Shown here: positions 48,914 to 58,555 of the stretch, in pieces
How positions within the stretch are numbered: position 1 is the stretch's first letter
Layout of the letters: each line of letters begins with the position of its first letter
From: Vibrio aerogenes
Lineage (GTDB): Bacteria; Pseudomonadota; Gammaproteobacteria; Enterobacterales; Vibrionaceae
Direction of reading: 5' to 3'
Length of the DNA: 64,000 nt
NCBI RefSeq assembly: GCF_024346755.1
Contig: NZ_AP024861.1
Span: forward strand, 1,860,001-1,924,000
Notes under the pieces: generated by a model
Databases searched by the model: none
What the model was told of the DNA's origin: nothing
What the model saw: the letters and a program-made list of their open reading frames with translations, nothing else
Program-made: the position numbers and the translations under genes

Positions 48914-51427
48914 TTATTCCTTAATAATGTTAGGTTGTTGAATATCGACGCAAAATACGTTCTTTTGGTCTGAAGGGTGAATGACGGCCTTTGACAGTTC
49001 CGTGATCGGATGTAAGAAATCCAGTGGTTGATACCCCACCCGGAAGTTTTGTCTGATCGTGGCTTCACCAATTGTGGGATGATATTGTTCCGGTAAAATC
49101 ACAAGCGTATCCGGCTCATGCAGAAACTGATTGAGCCGCTGTGATAACTCTGTCAGCCAGTTCTGGTCTGCGTCCTGAATCTGATGCGCCGGAACGGGTT
49201 CCCCGGTCGCATCATCGCCATAATCAATTTCCAGCGGACAGCGGCTCATGGCGTTCAGCCAGGCATAATAGAGCTGTTCAAAGTTACTCATCGTTTCCCG
49301 CTCCAGTGCGATCCACTTCACGGTCAGATGAACCGGCGTTTCCTGACGGATACGGCCAGCGAGTAACTGGCGAAATCTGGTGTGTCTGAAGCGGGTTGGC
49401 CAGTCAGGTATAATGACATACAGTGTATTTTTGCTGACCGGCAGCCCATCCGTTTCTCCGGCCCACAACAGTGCGCTTTCTACCAGATAAAGCCCTTCCC
49501 GGTTGCGGGTTGCCAGTGGCATCACTGCGGTATTCGTGACACCAAGGAAGCGTAGAATCCGGTGTGTCAAAGCCGGTGAAAAATCCTGACATGGCTGGCT
49601 GCTGAGGTAGTTAAATCCCCCAGCCCGCAGACGGCTGAGTCGTGGATAATCACTTAAAATCATGGCTTTATCCACGACCTGCTTTAACTGTACCAAACGT
49701 TGCAGCAACGTCTGATCATCTAGGGTTTCTGTCTGTGATAATGAGGCTGGCATTGCCTGTTTCAACGGGGTGAGATAAAAAGCAAAGACCGGGTGATAAC
49801 GCAGCAAATTGGCATCAGGTGTCGTTTCTGCATAGCGGGCCATCAGATGAGATAAACTGAGGTTCAGTCGCTCCAGCTGCCAGTCACTGAATGGCGGTTC
49901 AGCCTGCTGTTGAAAGCCCTGCTGCTGATAACGGGTAAAATACGTCCCCAGCAGATTCGCCATACCACTGATACCAGTCACTGGCTGGCTGACAGAGGTT
50001 GCAGGTAATGCTTTGACCGCCTGCCAGAAGGTGATGCGATCCTGAGCGGATAAAAACTCGCTGGCCAGCATTTTGTCGAACAAACCGGCCAGCTGAGCCA
50101 GAGCAGACTGACCCGGCAGCGCCAGCAAGACTTTCAGGGTTTCCAGCTGTGCAAACTGATCCGCAAGAATTTGATCAAACAGGGTCAGGAACCCTTTCAA
50201 CTGCATTATTGTGGCCAGCTCTGCACTATCAATGTCACCGTCCAGCCGCTGACTGGCAAGCTGATAAACCGCCGGAAATTCATGTTGCAATGAGCGGTAA
50301 TGACTCAACATCCGGTATTGCCCTTGCTGATAATGGTTCAGATCGGTCAATGTGGTGTCGGTGTCGCTGGTCTGATCATCGCTGTCAGTTTGTGCCAGCA
50401 ACGCTTTGATCGCGGTTTTGTGCGTGTCTGACAAAGGAAAAGTCTGGCCATCGATCTCGATGCTCAGCGCATCCAGTGTTGCATCCGTGTTGAGTATGAT
50501 GGATTCCGGATCGCTGTTCCCATCGGTGTCGATCATGTATTGCCAGCTGACCCACTTATTCTGCCTGAAATCTGCCTGAGTATCCGGCCCGGAAAAAGTC
50601 AGATGCCGGACCCGTTTCAGAGAGATTATCGTCTCCAGTGAGGCAATTAAATCGGATGCATAGAGCGTTTGTGGAAAGACGCTTTCGAGCGCTTCATCAT
50701 CAATAAATCCCCGCTCTGTGTATGGGCCTTCAAAAACAGAATCTGCCGATTGTCCTGCATCAAGTAATTCACCCAGCGTCTGCCGTGTGACATCCGGAGA
50801 GATAGTTTGTTGCAGCATGGAAAGTACTTCAGCAATCGTGCTCACCGGGTCTGACAAAGGGCCGAATTCCAGCGCCAGTTCCAGTGTGACCTGATGCTTT
50901 TTGATAAACCGGACCCGGGCAATATCGTCATTAATATTTCGCTCAGCAAGAAAGCGCTGACGGATGGTATGCGCCAGTTGTTGACGGCGGGCATAGGTGG
51001 TTGGTGTGTTTGCCTCCGTATCGACGGTGACAGACAGCCTGCCCGTGTCTTCTTCCTGTGCAAGCATCACAGCCCGGATGCCGGATATGTCCATGATGAT
51101 CCGCTGATAGTCCTGTAAGGTCACACCGTTCGAGGGCAAAATTTGCGGGGCAAGCCAGAAAGGCTCTCCGGCACTGTCTGCCCCGGCCGGTGGCCAAGCC
51201 ATCAGATCCCGGAGCGGAAAGCCGAGCCGGTAACTTAAATCGGAGATCACAAAGGTCAGCACTTCCAGCAGTGTTATCCCCGGATCTGCCGGGTTATGAT
51301 CGGTCCATTGTTCACCGGCGTATTGCTGAATAGCGGTTAAAGCCTGTTGTTGGAGTAACGGGAGGTTTTGCCCGTCTTCTTCCCGCGCTTCGCGGGATAT
51401 AGAAGTGGTATCTGAAACGGTCGTCAT
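48914..51427 (-). CDS. eCIS baseplate wedge protein (Afp12/gp7-like)
   Basis: An 837-residue baseplate protein. It opens with QQALTAIQQYAGEQWTDHNPADPGITLLEVLTFVISDLSYRLGFPLRDLM, the conserved start of Afp12-type wedge proteins (DHNPADPGITLLE), then MDISGIRAVMLAQEEDTGRLSVTVD. The middle is helical and variable (ALPATSVSQPVTGISGMANLLGTYFTRYQQQGF) and the end carries RFRHTRFRQLLAGRIRQETPVHLTVKWI...LTELSQRLNQFLHEPDTLVILPEQYHP. It forms the wedge with gp25 and gp6. AGGAAAAGG precedes the ATG, and it is followed with a 2-base gap by the fibre gene, whose ribosome site lies in its last codons. Confidence 0.88.
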   Translation of the reverse strand: MTTVSDTTSISREAREEDGQNLPLLQQQALTAIQQYAGEQWTDHNPADPGITLLEVLTFVISDLSYRLGFPLRDLMAWPPAGADSAGEPFWLAPQILPSNGVTLQDYQRIIMDISGIRAVMLAQEEDTGRLSVTVDTEANTPTTYARRQQLAHTIRQRFLAERNINDDIARVRFIKKHQVTLELALEFGPLSDPVSTIAEVLSMLQQTISPDVTRQTLGELLDAGQSADSVFEGPYTERGFIDDEALESVFPQTLYASDLIASLETIISLKRVRHLTFSGPDTQADFRQNKWVSWQYMIDTDGNSDPESIILNTDATLDALSIEIDGQTFPLSDTHKTAIKALLAQTDSDDQTSDTDTTLTDLNHYQQGQYRMLSHYRSLQHEFPAVYQLASQRLDGDIDSAELATIMQLKGFLTLFDQILADQFAQLETLKVLLALPGQSALAQLAGLFDKMLASEFLSAQDRITFWQAVKALPATSVSQPVTGISGMANLLGTYFTRYQQQGFQQQAEPPFSDWQLERLNLSLSHLMARYAETTPDANLLRYHPVFAFYLTPLKQAMPASLSQTETLDDQTLLQRLVQLKQVVDKAMILSDYPRLSRLRAGGFNYLSSQPCQDFSPALTHRILRFLGVTNTAVMPLATRNREGLYLVESALLWAGETDGLPVSKNTLYVIIPDWPTRFRHTRFRQLLAGRIRQETPVHLTVKWIALERETMSNFEQLYYAWLNAMSRCPLEIDYGDDATGEPVPAHQIQDADQNWLTELSQRLNQFLHEPDTLVILPEQYHPTIGEATIRQNFRVGYQPLDFLHPITELSKAVIHPSDQKNVFCVDIQQPNIIKE

Positions 51428-51491
51428 AGCACCTTTTCCTGAGAGTTTGAAATTCAGTGTGACTGCATGTGTTGTGTGGCATGTCTGTGAC

Positions 51492-54400
51492 TCAACCTAC
51501 GATAAAGTCAAGTTCAATCCGCCATTTTCCGATGCCTTCAATAATGTCAACGTCCTGAGCAACCAACGTGAAGGTGTGATTCTCTGCCGGAACCAGAATG
51601 GCCCCTGGACTCCCCGGCTCGATCACATTACAGTCCGGATCGAGCGTTTCGGCTTCATCTTCACCTGCCCGCCGGATGGTGCCCCGGATGTAATGTACCA
51701 ACAGGACAGCCGGATGTGTTTCCAGCACATTGGCGAGTTCGGTCAGGTAAACAGACCGGCGGAATGTGATCTCACTGTCTGAGCTGCCCTGCCAGGGAGT
51801 TAAGTTTGTGATCAGTAGTTGATTGAGTTCACTGACGACCACATCCGTATCGTAGTCAGGGCTGATTTTCAGGGCGATATGGAAACTCAATTCTTCATAA
51901 AGCGGATCGCGGACATCGACGGAAACGCCCGGCGGACAGACCGATTGGACATAGGTCTGGATTTTTTGATGCATATAAAGTGGCAGTTTGGGTTGCAGCA
52001 AACTGGTGTCATAATTCACCGGCACGACCACCATCGCCAGATCGGCGGTTGCTTCGTCCGGAATAAAGCCGCGGGCCATATAGACTTCAGGAAACTGATT
52101 CAATACCAGATGTTCATAGTCCCAGAGTGTTACCGCCCGGTTCTTATGTCGCAGTCGTTCAGCGGCCCGGACGTTCATTTGCGCATCGGTTTCTGCTATT
52201 CGTCCACCAAACCCCGGCCAGGGTTGTGTGACTGAACTGACTCTGGCATCGGGTTCTGCCAGTCCGGTGACTGACTCTGCCGGCAGCGGTTGCCCGTAAT
52301 GCGAAGGTGCGACATCTGATGTGACCAGCCGGGCGCTGATGCCCTGCGCATAAATGCCTTTGATAGTGGAATACCAGACCGAATCGGGCAAATGGGTGCC
52401 ATCACTGATTTCTGCGCTGCTGTTAAACAGCGACGCCTGTAACCAGAGGCGTTCATCCCCTAATCCGGAAAGTAAGTCACTCATTTGCGGCAGTTCAAAC
52501 ACCATCAGCCCGGAGTTGAGTAATGAACGGGTTGAATCCTGTACGATACGTCCTTTTTCGGTATCTGCACCGTCGGCACTGCTGCGGAGTGTTTGCCACC
52601 CGGTTGGGGTCAGATACTGCCATTTGACGAAACTATCCTCACCGGCATTACTGCCATCGACCGGATCAATCTGAATATAGAGACGCAGGTTGCCCGGTGT
52701 GGTGACATCACTCAGACCAATATACAGATATCCATTTGCGGACAGATCAGGTAACAGAGCGATGGCATCGCCCTGATTGATTCCCGGCCTGCCCAGCGGG
52801 TGAATCCACTGTAATCCGCTCAGTGGGTTACGCTGAAATGAAGCTGGTGAAATGTCCGTTGTACTCTGATAAGACAGCATTAACTGGCTGATTTGTGGTG
52901 TATAAGGTTCCATTAACAGTGTGGGCTTGAAATCACCATCATTAGCCGTCATGCCCTGCGAATTCTGGTAAGCCACATATTGGCTGACGGCAGAAAATTC
53001 ACTATGGCCAAAGTCGTTCTCACTGAGGGTCAGGGTATAATATTTCGGCCAATCGGTGGCTGCCGGTTCTGATGCAGGCAGTCCGGACCAGTCATACAGT
53101 GTTGCTGAAAAACCCGATGCGGGTAATGCCAAAGACTGGACGCTGCCAATCGTTTGAGAGGCCGGATCGGTGATGGAAAATAACGGGTCACTGCCCACCG
53201 GGGCCTCATTGCTGTCAGACCGGCTGAACTGAAAGGCCGGCATTGGCCATGATGACTGCGGTTTGGTTTCACCGGTTTCTCCTGTGGTATTCTCCGTGCT
53301 GGCGCTTGTATCTGTCTTATCTTTTTCCTGAAGGCTCTGCCGGTAGCTTAAATAAGGCTGATAGTGTGTTTGCAGCGATTCTGGCTGCCCGAGCCAGTGA
53401 AAGTGCAGCGTGGCCGTTGCAATGGGTTTCACCAAAAGCTCCGGATGAATGAAGTGAAACCGGCTGCCAATCAGCGGCCTGGACGTTAACGGCTCAAAAG
53501 GTGCGGATGTGTCCAGTGTGGTTTGATCGCTTTCTGCAACCACGCCCTGCAATTCACTGACATTAATGGTTAATGTCAGGCTGGTAAAGCGATCATCTTT
53601 GAGTGCTGCTGCATTGCGCTCCTGATCATTTTTCAGGACAAACTGTAAATGTGGCAAAGTGGTGACGCCGGGAGCCAGATCATCACTCAGACCTGTAATG
53701 GCAGGAAATGCAGGCTGAAATTCCAAAATCAAATCGTCATGCTGGTCTTTCGTATTTTCACCGAATTTCCACAGTGAGCTGCTTTCGTCGTCCTCTTCTG
53801 ACAGTGTGATGAGCCCTTCACTGGTTGATATCGCAATATCAAACCATGTTTTCAGTGCTAAACCGGCTTGCTCAATAACGCTGCGCTGGTGACATTTAAT
53901 CCTGATCTGACGGACGCCGCCGGACAGATAAAGTGCCGGAGATGCCAGCGTAAAACCAATCTGGCACTCCTGCTGATACGCACTGTTTGACAGCGTCTCA
54001 TTTGCGGTTTCACCGAAAGTCAGTCTGTCTTGGGTGCCGGTATCCAGTCCGTTTTCGGTATCGATAGCCAGCGTTAATAAACGGGCATCTGATTCTTCGC
54101 TCCAGAGACCAGAGAGTGTTTTTGCCAGAGTCACCTGTGCGTGAGTAAATGTGCCGGTTTGTTCGGTCTGGTAATACAGTGGGGTGTCATGACTGTCTGA
54201 CGGTCCGCCAAACAGCGTCCCCGAAGGCAGCGTGACCGAATTCACACTGTCATCCGGCTGAATCACCAGATGGACCTGATCGGCCTGCGCATCCAACGGC
54301 CGGAAGCCCAGCACATCCCGGTAGTAGTGCTGCATCTGTTCACCGGTCAGTGCCCGGAATTGTGCGGCGGGATAACGCATCAGGGAGAAAAAAGCCAGCA

Positions 54401-54734
54401 ACGCCGCAATATCCGGCCGGGAAGCCAGTGTCTGGATGGCAGCGGGGACGGTTTCACCGTCCAGTAACCGCTCCAGTGCCAGAGATTGAGCTGCATCCGG
54501 AATAGCGCCGGCCCAGTTACCGCTGACCTGTGCAGTGTCGCTGTGATAAAAACGCAAATGTGTCGCTGCCTGACGCAGATAAGCCATCCACTCGCTGAAT
54601 GAGCGGGACTCAATCGAAAAGTAATCACCCTGTTGTTCGGCCAGCACCCGATTGGGCCGGGTTTGCCCGGTCTCGGAGAAATTGAGCACGGTAAAGGCCG
54701 CTCCGGCCTGAGTGCCGGTTTTGATATCTGACAT
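51492..54734 (-). CDS. eCIS baseplate wedge protein J (Afp11/gp6-like)
   Basis: A 1080-residue wedge protein of the baseplate J/gp6 type. The C-terminal third contains the J-like core: AERLRHKNRAVTLWDYEHLVLNQFPEVYMARGF, ADLAMVVVPVNYDT, YVQSVCPPGVSVDVRDPLYEELSFHIALKISPDYD and the terminal strand SPGAILVPAENHTFTLVAQD. The N-terminal half shares the long insert of Afp11. The ATG at 54734 has AGGAA before it; a 13-codon extension upstream is rejected. It directly follows the gp25 gene by 129 bases and precedes gp7 by 64 bases. Confidence 0.9.
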   Translation of the reverse strand: MSDIKTGTQAGAAFTVLNFSETGQTRPNRVLAEQQGDYFSIESRSFSEWMAYLRQAATHLRFYHSDTAQVSGNWAGAIPDAAQSLALERLLDGETVPAAIQTLASRPDIAALLAFFSLMRYPAAQFRALTGEQMQHYYRDVLGFRPLDAQADQVHLVIQPDDSVNSVTLPSGTLFGGPSDSHDTPLYYQTEQTGTFTHAQVTLAKTLSGLWSEESDARLLTLAIDTENGLDTGTQDRLTFGETANETLSNSAYQQECQIGFTLASPALYLSGGVRQIRIKCHQRSVIEQAGLALKTWFDIAISTSEGLITLSEEDDESSSLWKFGENTKDQHDDLILEFQPAFPAITGLSDDLAPGVTTLPHLQFVLKNDQERNAAALKDDRFTSLTLTINVSELQGVVAESDQTTLDTSAPFEPLTSRPLIGSRFHFIHPELLVKPIATATLHFHWLGQPESLQTHYQPYLSYRQSLQEKDKTDTSASTENTTGETGETKPQSSWPMPAFQFSRSDSNEAPVGSDPLFSITDPASQTIGSVQSLALPASGFSATLYDWSGLPASEPAATDWPKYYTLTLSENDFGHSEFSAVSQYVAYQNSQGMTANDGDFKPTLLMEPYTPQISQLMLSYQSTTDISPASFQRNPLSGLQWIHPLGRPGINQGDAIALLPDLSANGYLYIGLSDVTTPGNLRLYIQIDPVDGSNAGEDSFVKWQYLTPTGWQTLRSSADGADTEKGRIVQDSTRSLLNSGLMVFELPQMSDLLSGLGDERLWLQASLFNSSAEISDGTHLPDSVWYSTIKGIYAQGISARLVTSDVAPSHYGQPLPAESVTGLAEPDARVSSVTQPWPGFGGRIAETDAQMNVRAAERLRHKNRAVTLWDYEHLVLNQFPEVYMARGFIPDEATADLAMVVVPVNYDTSLLQPKLPLYMHQKIQTYVQSVCPPGVSVDVRDPLYEELSFHIALKISPDYDTDVVVSELNQLLITNLTPWQGSSDSEITFRRSVYLTELANVLETHPAVLLVHYIRGTIRRAGEDEAETLDPDCNVIEPGSPGAILVPAENHTFTLVAQDVDIIEGIGKWRIELDFIVG

Positions 54735-54863
54735 AATAAGTTCCTGAAAGTCATACAGGACAAGGTATGACAAATCGTTTCCGTCAGCCGGAAAGCCGAT
54801 GAGGAGACATCAGACCGGTGCGGAATTGAAGTTGATGAATGAGAGAGCGGAAAGGAAGGACCG

Positions 54864-55265
54864 TCAGTTGCTGTTTTCGTTCAGATAAAACGGAAACACC
54901 ATATTGCTGCGGGCGTTGGTCTGGCGAACCCGGTATGTCAGCACGATATTCAGTCGTCCCTGATCGATGTCGCTGGTATCAAACTGAATCTCTTCCAGAT
55001 CAATCCGGGGTTCATAAGCCAGAATGGTCGAGGCGATTTCCTGTTTCAGTTCCGTCAGCATCAGGGGGGTGGTTTCGGTAAACATAAAATGGCTCAACCC
55101 ACAGCCAACTTCTGGGTTCAGTGGCCGTTCCCCGGTCTGGGTGTTGAGCAGCAGATAGATCGACTGTTCCAGTAATGGTGTGCTTTCCAGCATCACCGGG
55201 CCATTTTGCGGGGAGGTAAACCGGGGCGGAAATTGCCAGCCGGTTCCTGTCACAGAATCACTCAT
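54864..55265 (-). CDS. eCIS baseplate gp25-like protein (Afp9)
   Basis: A 133-residue gp25/GPW-type wedge protein that joins baseplate to the first sheath ring. Typical segments: GWQFPPRFTSPQNGPVMLESTPLLEQSIYLLLNTQTGERPLNPEVGCGLSHFMF and the central EIASTILAYEPRIDLEEIQFDTSDIDQGRLNIVLTYRVRQTNARSNMVFPFYL. The E-P-R core motif of gp25 is present (YEPRI). It starts 2 bases after the VgrG stop codon. Confidence 0.93.
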   Translation of the reverse strand: MSDSVTGTGWQFPPRFTSPQNGPVMLESTPLLEQSIYLLLNTQTGERPLNPEVGCGLSHFMFTETTPLMLTELKQEIASTILAYEPRIDLEEIQFDTSDIDQGRLNIVLTYRVRQTNARSNMVFPFYLNENSN

Positions 55266-55267
55266 GG

Positions 55268-56896
55268 TTATTTAATCTCCGTTTTCGGGGCTGTCACTTC
55301 GACATTGCCTTTGGCCTTGACGATCAGTTTGCCGCCGGGTTTGATGCTGACATCCCCTTCACATGCGAAGTCGGCCGCCTTGCCAAGCACCATTGCATTT
55401 TTATCATCACCGAGGCTGACGCCTTCTGCTTCTGTCATGGCGAGTTTGACTTTATCCGCGACAGAGATGTTGAAAGACTTTTTCTCCCGATCGATAAATA
55501 ACGAGAGTTGCTCGTCCTTAAAGTAGAGTCCGGCCTGATTATTTTTTTCATCATACGGCTGTGGCGGCGGGTTATTTTTATTAAAGCATCCGCCGAGAAT
55601 CACCGGGTGGCTGCCCTCGCCGCCAATAAATCCGATCAGGACTTCATCGCCGGGATGAGGTTGCAGAAACAGCCCCTGCTCTTTTCCGGCCCACGGTGTG
55701 AGCTGACGGGCGTATATTTCAGCCGCATCCAGCGCCGGCACAATCACTGGCAGAGTCTGTGGTAACTTTTCATTGGCTTTAAAGGCAGCGATAGTGCCGT
55801 TCATGACCGGCATCGGGGGCAGTTTTGCCTCCGGTGCATACAAGCTGTGGTTCAATGGCAGGCCGAGCTCAATATCAATCAGCCAGCTGGCCGGTGTGAA
55901 ATGGTGCGAGATCCCCGTGATCAGATGTTGTTTTGCCAGCGTTGCGCCTGCTCCTTTCACGTCGAGCTGCATCAGCAGCTCGAGTTGTGCGACTTTATCG
56001 ATGGCTATATGTGACGCCGTCACACATCCCCGACACAGATCGAGCTGACGAAAGTTGGTTTCGCCATTTGCCCGGGCTGTCAGCTGTGCACTGGTTTTAG
56101 GGGCTGGACAGACGATTGTCCGGGGCTTTCGGCCCAGCGCAGCATCCGCTTTGTCGAGGGTTTTAAATCCCCCGGCTGCACCTTTTGCGACAGGAAAAAG
56201 CGCTTGCTTCTCATTGTCCCAGGCGGTGGCAGTGATTTGTTTAAAACAGGACTGGGTATCTGCGGTTAATTCACAACGGTGCACCTCATGCACCATCAAT
56301 GGCTCCGGGGCTTGTTTGGGTTGCAGTTTTGCCAGCGTGACCAGACTGTCCCCTTTCGGCGATGGACAAAAGACAGCGCCATTTTCTATCAGCCGGGAAA
56401 AAATAATCCGCCACGGACTTTGTTGAAAGACGGCATACTGGCTATGTTTGATCTGGTTATCTGCAATGGTTTTCAGCCCTTGTTTAAACGTGTATCCGGC
56501 GCTGAGTGCGGCAACTTGTGTAATGAGTGCCTTATCTTCGATTTCTTTGTTACTGACAAAATTAACCGGATGTTCCGCCAGTTTTACGGCTTCTCCTTTG
56601 GCGGTCAGAATGAGCCGTGGGCCGTCAAACGAATCAAAGCGTACACTGACGGCAGTAATGATGCCTTCAAACAGCAGATGTTTCGCATCATCCACGCCGC
56701 CGTTGAGACTGATGGTTTTTCCCGGTGCAAAGTCCGCATTGTCGGCGCGATCAAAGGTTTCCTGAGTCAGGTCGCCATCGCGGATAGCTAATTTCAGCTC
56801 CGGAATGGCATTCACCCGGTGAAAGCACTGAAATTCATACACATCGGATTCGTTCAGTGAGGTTTCCCCGACCTTGATTTTCAGTCTGGTGACCAT
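55268..56896 (-). CDS. eCIS VgrG-like central spike (Afp8)
   Basis: A 542-residue gp27-gp5-like spike hub. Opening MVTRLKIKVGETSLNESDVYEFQCFHRVNAIPELKLAIRDGD is the gp27-like ring; the OB-fold starts at about residue 390 (AEIYARQLTPWAGKEQGLFLQPHPGDEVLIGFIGGEGSHPVILGGCFNKNNPPP), and the end is a beta-helical needle (NVEVTAPKTEIK). Usually the needle carries a PAAR tip; no PAAR gene is next to it. AGGAG precedes the ATG. It holds a matS site. It is the first of a close series VgrG, gp25, gp6, gp7. Confidence 0.92.
   Translation of the reverse strand: MVTRLKIKVGETSLNESDVYEFQCFHRVNAIPELKLAIRDGDLTQETFDRADNADFAPGKTISLNGGVDDAKHLLFEGIITAVSVRFDSFDGPRLILTAKGEAVKLAEHPVNFVSNKEIEDKALITQVAALSAGYTFKQGLKTIADNQIKHSQYAVFQQSPWRIIFSRLIENGAVFCPSPKGDSLVTLAKLQPKQAPEPLMVHEVHRCELTADTQSCFKQITATAWDNEKQALFPVAKGAAGGFKTLDKADAALGRKPRTIVCPAPKTSAQLTARANGETNFRQLDLCRGCVTASHIAIDKVAQLELLMQLDVKGAGATLAKQHLITGISHHFTPASWLIDIELGLPLNHSLYAPEAKLPPMPVMNGTIAAFKANEKLPQTLPVIVPALDAAEIYARQLTPWAGKEQGLFLQPHPGDEVLIGFIGGEGSHPVILGGCFNKNNPPPQPYDEKNNQAGLYFKDEQLSLFIDREKKSFNISVADKVKLAMTEAEGVSLGDDKNAMVLGKAADFACEGDVSIKPGGKLIVKAKGNVEVTAPKTEIK
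56011..56023. other. matS site inside the VgrG-like gene
   Basis: GTGACGCCGTCAC, a perfect match to GTGACRNYGTCAC inside the eCIS cluster. Confidence 0.8.
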
Positions 56897-56927
56897 GGTT
56901 CTTCTCCTGATGATTTGTCCTGATGAT

Positions 56928-57644
56928 TCAGCGATCCAGTGGCGGGAATCGTATCCATTGACCGGGCGTTAATTCACGGATTGAATTGAGCTGATTGGAT
57001 TCGGCCACGGCATGAACATACTCCCCGCTGCCATAAATGCGTTGTACCCGGTTGACTAAATGATCACCGTCGACCATTTGTAGTTCGTGTGTTAAGTCGG
57101 GTGAGCTTCGGTTTGTTAGTTTGTTTGCCGTTTCCAGTGAATGGCATTCTGTGACCGTTAAGTCAACAGAGGCTTTGATCCGGTTCCCAAATGAGTCAAT
57201 GATTTCATTTTTAATCGTCATATCTGAGAGAAAACCACCAAAGCCACCAGTTGGATTACTGTCTAATGGCATCATCATAGGGATGACCCGGATAAAGTGA
57301 GGTCGGTGTTCTGAACCGGCAATCGTATGACTTAATCCAATTAATGTTTTGATTGTGTTATCGATCCGGTCAGGTGTCAGCAGATCTTCCGGCGTCGTAA
57401 TAATCGTATTATCAAGGAGCAGCGTCAGCTTTAAACATGAGGGTTCGGAATGACTGAAGTGGGTCACAGAACCAGAACCGGTTGCTGTAATTTCCGGATG
57501 AATACAATTCTGGTAATCAACCACCAGAGATGATTTCTGGTAAGGGACATGGATAGAACCGACTAAGTCACCGGAGCCGCCATCTACTTTTTTATAAGCA
57601 GCAATGTGCACCATTGGGACGGTTGGATCAATGTAGTACATCAT
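56928..57644 (-). CDS. eCIS LysM-domain hub adaptor (Afp7-like)
   Basis: A 238-residue adaptor which joins tube and spike. The N-terminal half has the gp53/Afp7-like pattern (HVPYQKSSLVVDYQNCIHPEITATGSGSVTHFSHSEPSCLKLTLLLD), and a C-terminal LysM-like module lies at about 187-236 (ELQMVDGDHLVNRVQRIYGSGEYVHAVAESNQLNSIRELTPGQWIRFPP). Its ATG at 57644 overlaps the upstream stop codon in TGATG and AGAGG is five bases away, so translation is coupled. An ATG one codon later and a TTG one codon earlier are less well placed. Confidence 0.85.
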   Translation of the reverse strand: MMYYIDPTVPMVHIAAYKKVDGGSGDLVGSIHVPYQKSSLVVDYQNCIHPEITATGSGSVTHFSHSEPSCLKLTLLLDNTIITTPEDLLTPDRIDNTIKTLIGLSHTIAGSEHRPHFIRVIPMMMPLDSNPTGGFGGFLSDMTIKNEIIDSFGNRIKASVDLTVTECHSLETANKLTNRSSPDLTHELQMVDGDHLVNRVQRIYGSGEYVHAVAESNQLNSIRELTPGQWIRFPPLDR

Positions 57645-57910
57645 CAAGGCCTCTTGTTCAGGTGATCATTTGCAATTGCGTGATTCATATACTGGCAAAG
57701 TGCAATAAATTGATCATTCAGTTTTTTGTCGATATTTCGTTTGAGCATCTGGATTTCCTTTTCAAACGAGGATTCCTGCCCGGATAAGCTGCTATTGTTG
57801 TGAGAACTGGTGTCAGACCGAAAGCTCTCTTTGGGCTGATGAGTCACTTTTCCCTGAACAACAACGTTCTTTGTTATCAAAGGAACCGTCTCTGGTTTGT
57901 CATGTGGCAT
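57644..57910 (-). CDS. Small eCIS protein, DUF5908-like
   Basis: An 88-residue protein starting MPHDKPETVPLITKNVVVQG, with a serine-rich middle (FRSDTSSHNNSSLSGQESS) and a helical C-terminus (FEKEIQMLKRNIDKKLNDQFIALCQYMN). It sits between tube 2 and the LysM adaptor, where Afp/PVC-type loci carry a small DUF5908-like (Afp6-like) gene; the short beta start plus C-terminal helix agree, but identity is low. Start at 57910 has GGAG upstream; an earlier frame start is rejected. It is coupled with the LysM gene (1-base overlap). Confidence 0.55.
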   Translation of the reverse strand: MPHDKPETVPLITKNVVVQGKVTHQPKESFRSDTSSHNNSSLSGQESSFEKEIQMLKRNIDKKLNDQFIALCQYMNHAIANDHLNKRP

Positions 57911-57939
57911 CTTCGTTATTCTCCGGCAATTATTGTGGA

Positions 57940-58398
57940 TCAGAGACTCTGAGGAATCGGGATATATTTCAGCGAACAATAGTCAAATTGCATGCTTTCG
58001 ATGAGCACTTCGTTACTTTTTGCATTGATACCATTCCAGTCCCAGCCACTAAGAAAAGCATTCGGAATGATCCAATTACTCACGGGAATGTAATTTTCAT
58101 TCAGTACACTGACCAGAATATCTTTACGCAGCAATCGGGTATCCCATAGTTCATTTTCCAGTATCTGGCTGATCACCAAAGGGCTCACCCGGCTAACCAC
58201 GCCACGTTTCAAGGTCAGTGTTTGCTTTGGTAACTCTTTGCCCAATGTCGTCATCCCATTTTCTCTCTTAATCTCCCGGCTAATTTTCAGACCATCCACC
58301 TCCTGAAACCAGATATCAATCGGATTAGGAATGCCAGCGGAAAAAATGACGACCAGAAAACGGTATCCAACAATTGGGTAATCATTATGAATATTCAT
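57940..58398 (-). CDS. eCIS second tail-tube protein (Afp5-like)
   Basis: A 152-residue gp19-fold tube protein, diverged from tube 1: MNIHNDYPIVGYRFLVVIFSAGIPNPIDIWFQEVDGLKISREI has the Y.V.YRF.V.F....I...F.EV.GL pattern shared with the first tube, followed by KQTLTLKRGVV and the end WIIPNAFLSGWDWNGINAKSNEVLIESMQFDY. In Afp and PVC a second tube variant forms the first ring near the hub, and its gene is next to the LysM gene, as here. ATG at 58398 preceded by AAGGAA; the 28-codon upstream extension is rejected. Confidence 0.87.
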   Translation of the reverse strand: MNIHNDYPIVGYRFLVVIFSAGIPNPIDIWFQEVDGLKISREIKRENGMTTLGKELPKQTLTLKRGVVSRVSPLVISQILENELWDTRLLRKDILVSVLNENYIPVSNWIIPNAFLSGWDWNGINAKSNEVLIESMQFDYCSLKYIPIPQSL

Positions 58399-58501
58399 AA
58401 AGTTCCTTATGAAAAAGCCGGAACAAACGGTGGCCCGGATGTCCCGGAAATTCAACAAAATGGATTCAATAAGGATTAACATGGTGCACTATCCCTGTGC
58501 A

Positions 58502-58545
58502 GGATACCCGGCGATCAGAACGTTCAGGTATATCGCCGGGTATCC
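58502..58545 (-). promoter_or_regulatory. 14-bp stem-loop between tube 1 and tube 2
   Basis: GGATACCCGGCGAT (58502-58515) pairs perfectly with ATCGCCGGGTATCC (58532-58545) around a 16-base loop that itself holds the palindrome GAACGTTC. No T-run follows, so it is likely an RNA stability or processing signal that favours the abundant tube 1 over later genes. Inferred. Confidence 0.7.
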
Positions 58546-58555
58546 GGACCGCAGT

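Noticed and set aside
56279..56791. 170-codon plus-strand open frame over the VgrG-like gene
   Set aside because: Antisense shadow of a well-supported gene; no family motif and no ribosome site.
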